Shown piece by piece: positions 58,347 through 64,000 of a DNA stretch of 64,000 nt. Below the pieces are notes generated by a model. It was not told the origin of the DNA. It did no database searches and saw nothing but the letters and a program-made list of their open reading frames with translations. The translations under genes were made by a program, and so were the position numbers. This DNA is from Clostridiales bacterium. GTDB lineage: Bacteria > Bacillota > Clostridia > Christensenellales > CAG-314. Position 1 is the first letter of the stretch. Every line of letters begins with the position of its first letter. Location: NCBI GenBank assembly GCA_022508375.1, contig JAFLVJ010000002.1:40323-104322 (forward strand), read 5' to 3'.

Positions 58347-58455
58347 TATATATCTCGAATCATGTTGCTGATAATAGTAAATACATTTTACCATACTACA
58401 GTTTACAGTGTCAATTTTCAGTCAACACTTAAACAAAAACGTTAGGAGCTAAACA

Positions 58456-59052
58456 ATGAAACTTATCGACAGTCAAACTTATTTAAACCTCGCCAAGGCA
58501 TTTGCGGCGGAAACACAGGCGCGCACCCGTTACGAATTTATGGAATACGGCATGCGCTACAACGGCTACAAAACCATGGCGGAAATCGTGGATAGCATTG
58601 CCTATCAGGAATTTAACCACGCTCGTATGTTTTATACCTTCCTGCAAAAGGCATCCACCAAACCCATCAAAAATATAGATATCAACGGCGGTTTCCCCTT
58701 CAAGGAAAAGTGGGATATTGAACAAAACCTTAAATTCGCCGCTGACGATGAACACGTAGAGGCATACGATATATATCTACCCGCGGCAGAAGTCGCACGT
58801 CAGGAAGGCTTTGCCGACATTGCCGAACTGTTCGACCTCACGGCAAAGGTGGAAATGCAACACGAAGCAATATTCAAGGAGCTTTACACTCAAATGAAAA
58901 ACGGCACCCTTTACAAAAAGCCCAAGGAAGTTATGTGGATGTGCTCCGGTTGCGGTCACATGGCAATGGGCAAAGAGGCGTGGGATACCTGCCCACTTTG
59001 CGGAGCCAAGCAAGGCACTGTCTGCCTGAAACTTGAAAGCCTCGCCTGCTGA
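58456..59052 (+). CDS. rbr: Rubrerythrin
   Basis: Non-haem diiron peroxidase of anaerobes that detoxifies hydrogen peroxide. The 198-residue protein has the ferritin-like diiron domain with ETQARTRYEFMEYGM and AYQEFNHARMFYTFL, later AADDEHVEAYDIYLPAAEVAR and AKVEMQHEAIFKEL, and a C-terminal rubredoxin-like centre (MCSGCGHMAMG...CPLCGAKQG, residues about 163-184). TTAGGAG precedes ATG 58456. It is the only plus-strand gene between dnaA and rpmH. The family is certain. Confidence 0.96.
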   Translation: MKLIDSQTYLNLAKAFAAETQARTRYEFMEYGMRYNGYKTMAEIVDSIAYQEFNHARMFYTFLQKASTKPIKNIDINGGFPFKEKWDIEQNLKFAADDEHVEAYDIYLPAAEVARQEGFADIAELFDLTAKVEMQHEAIFKELYTQMKNGTLYKKPKEVMWMCSGCGHMAMGKEAWDTCPLCGAKQGTVCLKLESLAC

Positions 59053-59063
59053 TCTTCGTGTGT

Positions 59064-59130
59064 GTGTCCTCGCCGGACGGGCCACCTCGCCGGTGAGGCG
59101 TGTGGGGTGTTTTTACGCCTATCGGCGAAT
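59064..59130. repeat. Short repeat family 2, copy 3
   Basis: TGTCCTCGCCGGACGGGCCA then CCTCGCCGGTGAGGCGTGTG, ending TACGCCTATCGGCGAATGG. It starts 11 nt past the rubrerythrin stop and could act as its 3' hairpin. Confidence 0.72.
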
Positions 59131-59423
59131 GGGGATTTTTACGCTTACGCGAGTAAAATCACCATTATATCACATTCAAACACAGTTGTTTGATTATAAT
59201 ATATTGCGGTAAAATTTTAATATTATTTATAAAATACCATATAATTCTATCGCTTAAATTATAAAACAAAAAGAAATATTATAAAAATGCATTATAAACA
59301 ACTGGAACGATAGTTATAATTACAAAATGATAAAAAACAACAAAAACAGCCTATTTTTTAATAGACTGTTTTTAAATTTTAAAATTAAATATTATTTTTA
59401 CCAATATAATAACCACTTTTTTT
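59131..59423. other. Highly A+T-rich non-coding region upstream of the dnaN 3' repeat
   Basis: Almost entirely A+T (many TATAAT, TTATAA, AAAATTT runs) with no coding potential. It contains a bidirectional hairpin at 59342-59373. It has no DnaA box, so it is not proposed as the origin, but such DNA near dnaN deserves attention. Confidence 0.5.
59342..59373 (-). terminator. Bidirectional terminator-like hairpin in the A+T-rich region
   Basis: AACAGCCTATT / AATAGACTGTT (one G-U pair) with T-runs on both sides. It may end dnaN transcription (stop at 59541) or rubrerythrin read-through. Confidence 0.6.
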
Positions 59424-59543
59424 TAGGCGGTTAGAAACTAGCAAGACGAGGCAAGCGAGCATTTCGAGGGGAGTGTACTAGGCGTACATGACCCGAAGGA
59501 ACGCGGAGCTTAACAAAGTATTGCGAAGTTTATAATCGGCTTA
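59424..59543. repeat. Interspersed structured repeat, family 1, copy e (at dnaN 3' end)
   Basis: TAGGCGGTTAGAAA and TTTATAATCGGCTTA form the terminal arms. The core reads GAGGGGAGTGTACTAGGCGT then ACATGACCCGAAGG, followed by TTAACAAAGTATTGCGAAG. It is very close to copy c at ychF. The right end overlaps the dnaN stop codon (59541-59543). Confidence 0.8.
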
Positions 59544-60647
59544 TACAATCTGTTTGACGGGCAAGATAAAGTACAGCACTTCGTCGCTATCCTTGATGGT
59601 GATAACGCAACTGTTGTGTTGTGCAAATTCCATCTTGATTGTTTCGGCGTTGATGACCTTCAAGCAATCGTTGATATACTTGGAGTTGTAAGCGCAACGA
59701 ACGTCTTTACCTGATAGTGAAATGGTTATATTTTCCTTCGCCGTGCCGTATTGGCTTGTAGAGGACAGGTTCATGTTGTATTCTTCGATGTCCAGTACTA
59801 CAAGATTGTTCTTTTCACTGCGCGACATTATGGATGCGGTATTCAACGCGCGTTCGAAGTTCTCTTTGTTTACAAGCAACGTGGACAAAAATTCCTTGGG
59901 AACGATATTGTCGTACTTGATGTACTGTCCTGCAAGCAATCTTGTGTAAAACTTGGTGTTTTCCATGCAAACAAGCAGATAGTTGTTTTCGATATATACC
60001 TTCAATATATTGTCGCTATCGTTAAGCAACTTGGACAGTTCGGACAAGCTTCTGGACGGAATAGTTGCGGATATTTCTTCAACGCGTTCCTCAAGCACCT
60101 TTTTGCTCATTGCAAAGCGGTATCCGTCTGTTGCAACGGCAGATAACGTGTATTCCTTGGCCTCGAAGTACACTCCGCGTAGCATTGGACGGCTATCGTC
60201 CGTGGCCACAGAGAAAATTACGTTATTGATAATTTCCTTAAGGTTGGTTTCCTGAATGGCGAAATAGTTTACGCTACTTACCGTCTCCGTCTCGGGATAA
60301 TCTTCAACGTCAAGCGTACCGATATTACACTCGCTGCTTGCGGAACTTACCAACAGACGGTAATCCTCCACCATTTCCAAGGAAATGTCACTGCCCTGTT
60401 CGGCAATGTTGCGAATATAGTCGCCGAAAATTCTGCCCGGAACCAAAAACGCGCCGCCAACGATGACGTTTGCGTCAATAGTCTTTTCTATTGCCAAATC
60501 CTTGTCCGTTGCGTACAGTGTCAGTTTGTCGTTTTCTGCCGTAATCTTGATACACTCAAGTACGGGTGCTACGTCCTTAGCGGATAGCGCTTTGGATACC
60601 TTACCGACTGCGTCGTTTAAGTCCAGACTGTTTACGATGATTTTCAT
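59541..60647 (-). CDS. dnaN: DNA polymerase III beta subunit (sliding clamp)
   Basis: Processivity clamp of the replicase. The 368-residue protein shows the three-domain clamp pattern: MKIIVNSLDLNDAVGKVSKALSAK, LVPGRIFGDYIRNIAEQ, VEDYPETETVSSVNYFAIQ, RPMLRGVYFEAKEYTLSAVATDGYRFAMSKK, and the C-terminal FILPVKQIV (terminal residues contact clamp-binding peptides). AAAGGAG precedes ATG 60647. Its upstream region contains the only perfect DnaA box noted in the window. Its distance from dnaA, with unrelated genes in between, is atypical. Confidence 0.97.
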   Translation of the reverse strand: MKIIVNSLDLNDAVGKVSKALSAKDVAPVLECIKITAENDKLTLYATDKDLAIEKTIDANVIVGGAFLVPGRIFGDYIRNIAEQGSDISLEMVEDYRLLVSSASSECNIGTLDVEDYPETETVSSVNYFAIQETNLKEIINNVIFSVATDDSRPMLRGVYFEAKEYTLSAVATDGYRFAMSKKVLEERVEEISATIPSRSLSELSKLLNDSDNILKVYIENNYLLVCMENTKFYTRLLAGQYIKYDNIVPKEFLSTLLVNKENFERALNTASIMSRSEKNNLVVLDIEEYNMNLSSTSQYGTAKENITISLSGKDVRCAYNSKYINDCLKVINAETIKMEFAQHNSCVITIKDSDEVLYFILPVKQIV

Positions 60648-60659
60648 GTTGAGTTCTCC

Positions 60660-61070
60660 TTTGACGTTGAGCTTGTCACAAGTAAAATTACTTTCTACAA
60701 ATAGTGTTCTTATTAGGCTGAGTGAATATGTGTTTTTCTTTTTGATACTTGGGTTGATTTGCTATATGTAGGTATTGCAGGAAACCGCAACCACAACATT
60801 TTGTGCTATGCCACAAATACCCTTTGTGGATAAATCCCCGCAAAAACCCACACATTCTTGTTGATGAATTGTGTTTTTCTTTTTCGTCCTCGCCGGACAG
60901 GCCCGCTCGCCGCGGTGGCGTGTAGGATGGGGTACGCCTTCGGCGAAAAGATAAAATTATAGCCTAACAGCAAAATATAATATATAATTTATTTTATTAT
61001 ACATTATATAGCGTGAAATTGCAATATTTAAAGCGTATTTTTTGCATTTGGAACGGTATTTTGCGTAATT
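60660..61070. other. oriC: Candidate chromosomal origin (oriC) region
   Basis: This region lies just upstream of dnaN. It contains a perfect DnaA box TGTGGATAA (60825-60833, reverse of TTATCCACA), within a short palindrome CCACAAATACCCTTTGTGG; two copies of TGTGTTTTTCTTTTT (60729 and 60870); and strongly A+T-rich DNA from about 60950 to 61060 (a possible unwinding element). Genes to the left (dnaN, dnaA) and right (rpmH-yidC) read away from it. Only one perfect box was found by eye, so the assignment is provisional. Confidence 0.5.
60885..60950. repeat. Short repeat family 2, copy 4
   Basis: CGTCCTCGCCGGACAGGCCC then GCTCGCCGCGGTGGCGTGTA, ending GTACGCCTTCGGCGAAAAG. It lies inside the candidate origin region, next to its A+T-rich part. 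Confidence 0.72.
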
Positions 61071-61075
61071 TAACG

Positions 61076-61105
61076 AAAAAACTCCCCTGTTTTGGGGAGT
61101 TTTTC
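61076..61105 (-). terminator. Terminator of deoD
   Basis: AAAAACTCCCC / GGGGAGTTTTT, six-base loop, with T-runs on both strands. It lies about 140 nt past the deoD stop. The stretch 61106-61242 contains no gene that can be recognised. Confidence 0.75.
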
Positions 61106-61242
61106 ATTTTTCTTTAATAATCTTAGCTATTTTAAATACGGCAGTCAGTCTAAGAGTTTGTGTGGGTGAAGTGAAGCCGTTTTGGGCGAAATACACACGC
61201 CTTACTACTGTCACAACTGATTATATAGTCTTTGTGATGGTT

Positions 61243-61947
61243 TTATGCAATTTCAAGGGCTAATACCATCATCTCGTTAAAGCTGTTTTGGCGTTCGTCA
61301 CTGGAAAGTTCTTCGCCTGTCAGCAGGTGGTCGGAAATGGTACAGATACACAGCGCGTTTTTACCTGCGCGAGCTGCATTGAGGTAAAGCGCAGCGCTTT
61401 CCATTTCCACAGCCAGCACGCCCATTTTGCCCCAGACAGCGCTACTTCCGCCGTCGTCATAGAAGGTGTCGCTAGCCAATATATTACCTACTTTGTACTT
61501 ATAACCCAGTTTCTTAGCAGTTTTAACGGCTTTTTCCAGCAATTCGTAACTGCAGATTGGTGCAATTGTTCCCGGCATACCGAATTGACTTGCATAGTTG
61601 CTGTTGGTGCATGCACCCTGTCCGAAAACCAGATTGCGAACCTTCAAATCGGGGTGAATTGCTCCGGCGGAACCTATACGGATGATGTTTTCCACGCCGT
61701 AGAAATTGAACAGCTCGTAGCTGTAGATACCGATTGACGGAATACCCATACCGCTTGCCATAACGCTTACGCGTTTTCCATTGTAGTAACCGGTGTATCC
61801 CTGAACTCCGCGAACGTTATTTACGAGTACAGCGTCCGTAAGATAGTGTTCCGCGATATATTTAGCGCGAAGAGGATCGCCCGGCATGAGAACGGTTTTG
61901 GCGAAATCGCCAACTTTAGCTGAAATATGAGGGGTAGGAATAGGCAT
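61243..61947 (-). CDS. deoD: Purine-nucleoside phosphorylase, DeoD type
   Basis: Hexameric enzyme splitting purine (deoxy)nucleosides with phosphate. The 234-residue protein has MPIPTPHISAKVGDFAKTVLMPGDPLRAKYIAEHYL, VMASGMGIPSIGIYSYEL, RIGSAGAIHPD, VLAVEMESAALYLNAARAG (substrate-binding Glu/Met/Glu) and ISDHLLTGEE. ATG 61947 has AAAGGAG before it; an in-frame extension upstream is rejected. It lies between the candidate origin and rpmH. Confidence 0.96.
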   Translation of the reverse strand: MPIPTPHISAKVGDFAKTVLMPGDPLRAKYIAEHYLTDAVLVNNVRGVQGYTGYYNGKRVSVMASGMGIPSIGIYSYELFNFYGVENIIRIGSAGAIHPDLKVRNLVFGQGACTNSNYASQFGMPGTIAPICSYELLEKAVKTAKKLGYKYKVGNILASDTFYDDGGSSAVWGKMGVLAVEMESAALYLNAARAGKNALCICTISDHLLTGEELSSDERQNSFNEMMVLALEIA

Positions 61948-62021
61948 AAAAATCTCCTTTTGTTGAAAAAATTCGTTACGTAATAATTCTACATTGAAAT
62001 GCACCGCTTGTCAAGACCCTT

Positions 62022-62108
62022 AGGTTCGGGTATTCCGAAAAAGGCTCCCCGCTAACGCTAACGCTCTCGCTCCCCTATCGGAGTCGCTTTTTCGGAATAC
62101 CCGAACCT
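62022..62108. repeat. Long perfect inverted repeat (22-bp arms)
   Basis: Left arm 62022-62043 (begins AGGTTCGGGTATTCCG) and right arm 62087-62108 (ends CGGAATACCCGAACCT) are exactly complementary over 22 bp; an inner GCTCC/GGAG adds a few pairs. The 43-nt loop is C+T-rich with GCTAACGCTAACGCTCTCGC. A degenerate half copy of the left arm begins near 62165 (GCTCGGGTATT...AAAAAGATTCCCC). Confidence 0.85.
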
Positions 62109-62212
62109 TGCCCAATGCGGTTGTTCAACGATATTTCGGTATGCTATTTAATCAATGTGATTATGCTCGGGTATTAAGAAAAAGATTCCCCACTACTCAA
62201 CTGTAATAACAC

Positions 62213-62241
62213 TTGACTTTGATTATATATTTTGTTAAAAT
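62213..62241 (+). promoter_or_regulatory. Predicted sigma-A promoter of rpmH-rnpA-yidD-yidC
   Basis: TTGACT (62213-62218), 17-bp spacer, TAAAAT (62236-62241); leader about 80 nt. Confidence 0.7.
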
Positions 62242-62324
62242 ATATAAGTATTATTATGGGGGACTATGCTTGTAACTTTCGTGACAAATACACGATGACG
62301 AGCGACCCAAAAAAGGAGAAAAAT

Positions 62325-62459
62325 ATGAAAAGAACTTATCAACCCAAAAAAAGACAAAGAAGCAAAGTACACGGATTTCGCGCTAGAATGAAGACCACCG
62401 GCGGACGCAGAACGCTTGCAAGACGCAGAAACAAGGGTCGTCATACTCTTTCGGCATAA
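62325..62459 (+). CDS. rpmH: 50S ribosomal protein L34
   Basis: The 44-residue protein [20 protein letters not shown]...[18 protein letters not shown] matches L34 along its whole length. AAAGGAG precedes ATG 62325; an upstream methionine in the same open frame (62232) lies near the promoter and is not used. It is followed closely by rnpA, yidD and yidC, the usual bacterial order next to the origin. Confidence 0.97.
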   Translation: MKRTYQPKKRQRSKVHGFRARMKTTGGRRTLARRRNKGRHTLSA

Positions 62460-62471
62460 TACGGTAACGCT

Positions 62472-62813
62472 TTGAAGTCTATTTACAGACTTAAAAAAAA
62501 CTATCAATACAACTACGTGTACAAGCACGCGGAAAGTGTTGCTGACAAAAATTTCGTAATGTTGTACTGCACCAACGCTAAGCAGGGTGTAAAGCAGACG
62601 AGAGTTGGATTTTCCGTCAGCAAAAAGTTCGGAAAAGCAGTAAAACGCAACCGTATTCGCAGACAAATGAAAGCGGCGGTAAGCGTCAACATGCCGCGCG
62701 TCAAGGATGGTTACAACGTCATATTTATTCCCAGACGCCACGAATCGTATCTATTTGAAGAAGTTTTGAACAGCGTACAGTACCTATTAAAAAAAGCGGA
62801 CTTGTTGCAATGA
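62472..62813 (+). CDS. rnpA: Ribonuclease P protein component
   Basis: Protein subunit of RNase P, which matures tRNA 5' ends. The 113-residue protein has LKKNYQYNYVYKHAESVADKNFVMLYC, RVGFSVSKKFGKAVKRNRIRRQMKAA (the RNR signature) and DGYNVIFIPRRH. The start appears to be TTG 62472, 12 nt after the rpmH stop; no ATG is available upstream of the conserved region. It overlaps yidD by 4 nt. Confidence 0.95.
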   Translation: MKSIYRLKKNYQYNYVYKHAESVADKNFVMLYCTNAKQGVKQTRVGFSVSKKFGKAVKRNRIRRQMKAAVSVNMPRVKDGYNVIFIPRRHESYLFEEVLNSVQYLLKKADLLQ

Positions 62814-63055
62814 AATACGTTGCTATTGCACTACTGAAGCTATACAAAGCGACAATATCCAAGTGGAAGGGTGGCAAAAGGTGTATTTACACACCTAGCT
62901 GCTCCGTTTATGCTATGGAAGCGTATGAGCGACACGGCTTTGTTAAAGGAAGTTGGCTTACGTTAGTCAGACTTTTACGGTGCGCGCCTTGGGGGAAGGG
63001 CGGATTTGACCCCGTACCCACAAATCTCAGAGGAAAGATGAAGTGGCATGTGTAG
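62810..63055 (+). CDS. yidD: Membrane protein insertion efficiency factor YidD
   Basis: An 81-residue member of the YidD/Hcy family that assists YidC-dependent insertion. The conserved core is ALLKLYKATISKWKGGKRCIYTPSCSVYAMEAYERHGFVKGSWLTLVRLLRCAPWGKGGFDPVP, with the three cysteines C, C, C. ATG 62810 overlaps the rnpA stop (ATGA), indicating coupling. Confidence 0.95.
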   Translation: MKYVAIALLKLYKATISKWKGGKRCIYTPSCSVYAMEAYERHGFVKGSWLTLVRLLRCAPWGKGGFDPVPTNLRGKMKWHV

Positions 63056-63088
63056 CGCTCGGTGTATTGAAGTTTATTAGGAGAAACA

Positions 63089-64000
63089 ATGAATAAAAAA
63101 ACCAGAAACGTGCTTTTGCTCGTTATATTGGCGGTAGTTTGTCTGCTGGTATTTGCAGCATGCAACAAGATTCCCGATATAAACACCTACGCAGACGACG
63201 ACCTTGGTGTAATGGGAAAGCTTGTCAGATGGATGCACAGTTGGGTAGGCAATTACGGCTGGACGGTCGTTGTATTTACCGTGTTTTTGAAGATATTGAT
63301 GTTGCCATTGGATATATGGCAACGTTACGCATCGCGTAAAAGCACGCTAAAGATGCAACAAATGCAGCCGGTAATCGACGGTATCGACAAGCGTTACGGC
63401 GCAAACACACAACGCGCCAACGAGGAAAAACAGAAGCTGTACAAAAAGCAAGGTTTTTCCATGATGAGCAGTTGTTTGCCCATGATAGTTTCGATGGTTA
63501 TATTCTTTATTATGTTTGCAGGATTGAGAAACTACTCTACCTACAGCAGTATTAAGAATTTCAAGGAACTGTCAAATACCTACTACGAAACGTACTCAAC
63601 GCAGATACTTGATACGAAGGACGAGCATTACAATGCCGAACTTGCGAAAATTTATCAAGAAAACTACGACGTTGCGTATAACACAGCCAAAAATGACGAA
63701 GATATAAAAGATAACGAAGAAATAGCCGACTTAAAGGGTAAGATAGCCGGCATTGTTGCCGCGCAAGAATTTGACGCGAATACCTGTGAGTTGTACAGAG
63801 CCAATGCTATTGAACAAGTAAAGCAGTACTATCTGGATCACCACGAAAGTTGGCTGTGGATCAAGAACGTTTGGCAGCCGGACACTTGGGCGTCTGTAAT
63901 GCAAAAGTATGAAGGCGGTCAGTTTGACGGCGGCGGATTCTCCACTTCCGTCAATTTGGAGAAATATCCCGACGGTGCAAAAGGCGTTAAAACCTACGAA
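63089..64000 (+). CDS. yidC: Membrane protein insertase YidC (partial, 3' end outside the window)
   Basis: The first 304 codons are present. YidC/Oxa1 inserts proteins into the cytoplasmic membrane. The protein begins MNKKTRNVLLLVILAVVCLLVFAACNK, a lipoprotein signal with lipobox FAAC, as in Bacillus SpoIIIJ. The insertase core starts with YGWTVVVFTVFLKILMLPLDIWQRYASRKSTLKMQQMQPVIDGIDKRYG and continues SMMSSCLPMIVSMVIFFIMFAGLRNYST. It is followed by a long soluble stretch (TYYETYSTQILDTKDEHYNAELAKIYQENYDVAYNTAKN...) not usual for Firmicute YidC. TTAGGAG precedes ATG 63089. Confidence 0.95.
   Translation, partial: MNKKTRNVLLLVILAVVCLLVFAACNKIPDINTYADDDLGVMGKLVRWMHSWVGNYGWTVVVFTVFLKILMLPLDIWQRYASRKSTLKMQQMQPVIDGIDKRYGANTQRANEEKQKLYKKQGFSMMSSCLPMIVSMVIFFIMFAGLRNYSTYSSIKNFKELSNTYYETYSTQILDTKDEHYNAELAKIYQENYDVAYNTAKNDEDIKDNEEIADLKGKIAGIVAAQEFDANTCELYRANAIEQVKQYYLDHHESWLWIKNVWQPDTWASVMQKYEGGQFDGGGFSTSVNLEKYPDGAKGVKTYE

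Larger units (their letters stand above)
61948..62324. other. Intergenic region deoD-rpmH
   Basis: Divergent promoter region of about 380 bp. It contains a very strong hairpin (62022-62108), a partial second copy of its left arm (62165-62190), and the rpmH promoter. No gene is seen. Confidence 0.6.

Noticed and set aside
59131..59423. A+T-rich region as oriC
   Set aside because: It has no TTATCCACA-like DnaA box, unlike the region upstream of dnaN.
1..64000. CRISPR array
   Set aside because: No regularly spaced short direct repeats with unique spacers were found; the repeats present are dispersed and structured.

Overview
Organism and overall character. The window looks like chromosome from an anaerobic, spore-forming Firmicute (class Clostridia), possibly one of the uncultured gut lineages. 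Pointers are a three-gene gerA/gerB/gerC-type germination operon, walJ and rlmH near the replication origin, rubrerythrin, an EFR1-type flavodoxin/ferredoxin protein, DUF951, FakA/FakB, MscL, and lipoproteins with InlB B-repeats. No species name can be supported from the sequence alone. Shine-Dalgarno sites are mostly strong GGAGG types, but at least three genes, dnaA among them, have a well-spaced sigma-A promoter placing +1 on the start codon, so they are probably leaderless. Layout. 1-5.9 kb: psuG (cut by the window edge), pyk, mutT-type Nudix, zinc-ribbon membrane protein, membrane-anchored XRE regulator, DegV protein, metallophosphoesterase. 6.0-12.0 kb: GH36 alpha-galactosidase and a gerA-gerB-gerC operon. 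12.2-17.1 kb: two large surface lipoproteins (MACPF+GLUG; InlB-repeat+BspA-like LRR), the second divergent from a small XRE regulator across a palindromic operator-like promoter. 17.1-25.5 kb: lepB-DUF951-hydrolase, walJ-CPBP protease-rlmH, a GPH sugar symporter, ychF. 25.6-34.6 kb: uppP, GtrA, a JAB/RadC-like-gltX-solute-binding-protein operon, pepV, mscL, rhodanese-TtcA fusion. 34.9-38.7 kb: QueD-like gene, then a tRNA-Pro(CGG) with a partial duplication of its 5' end, followed by an A+T-rich insert holding a zinc-ribbon/VSR-like/NUMOD endonuclease and an FRG-domain protein. 38.8-46.3 kb: cupin, cyclophilin-like lipoprotein, acetyltransferase, hpt, fakB-fakA-alpha/beta hydrolase, two tandem zinc-ribbon membrane proteins and an LRAT-like protein. 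46.5-54.4 kb: a compact acyl-activation/acyl-transfer cluster (ACP, AMP ligase, two PlsC-type acyltransferases, AMP ligase fused to ACP) divergent from an NAD-dependent epimerase and an EFR1 protein. 54.5-64 kb: origin region, with dnaA, nitroreductase, a PnuC-like membrane protein, rubrerythrin, dnaN, deoD, then rpmH-rnpA-yidD-yidC (cut by the window edge). How it works together. The right end is the chromosome origin neighbourhood: dnaA and dnaN read left, rpmH-rnpA-yidD-yidC reads right, and a perfect DnaA box beside A+T-rich DNA lies upstream of dnaN. dnaA and dnaN are unusually far apart. Two interspersed repeat families are visible. One (about 120-175 bp, five copies) has complementary ends and a central GTAC...GTAC hairpin and mostly sits directly at gene 3' ends. 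The other (about 66 bp, four copies) is confined to 55.9-61.0 kb. The most promising uncharacterised units are the acyl-lipid cluster, the MACPF lipoprotein, the tRNA-Pro-linked insert, and the repeat families.
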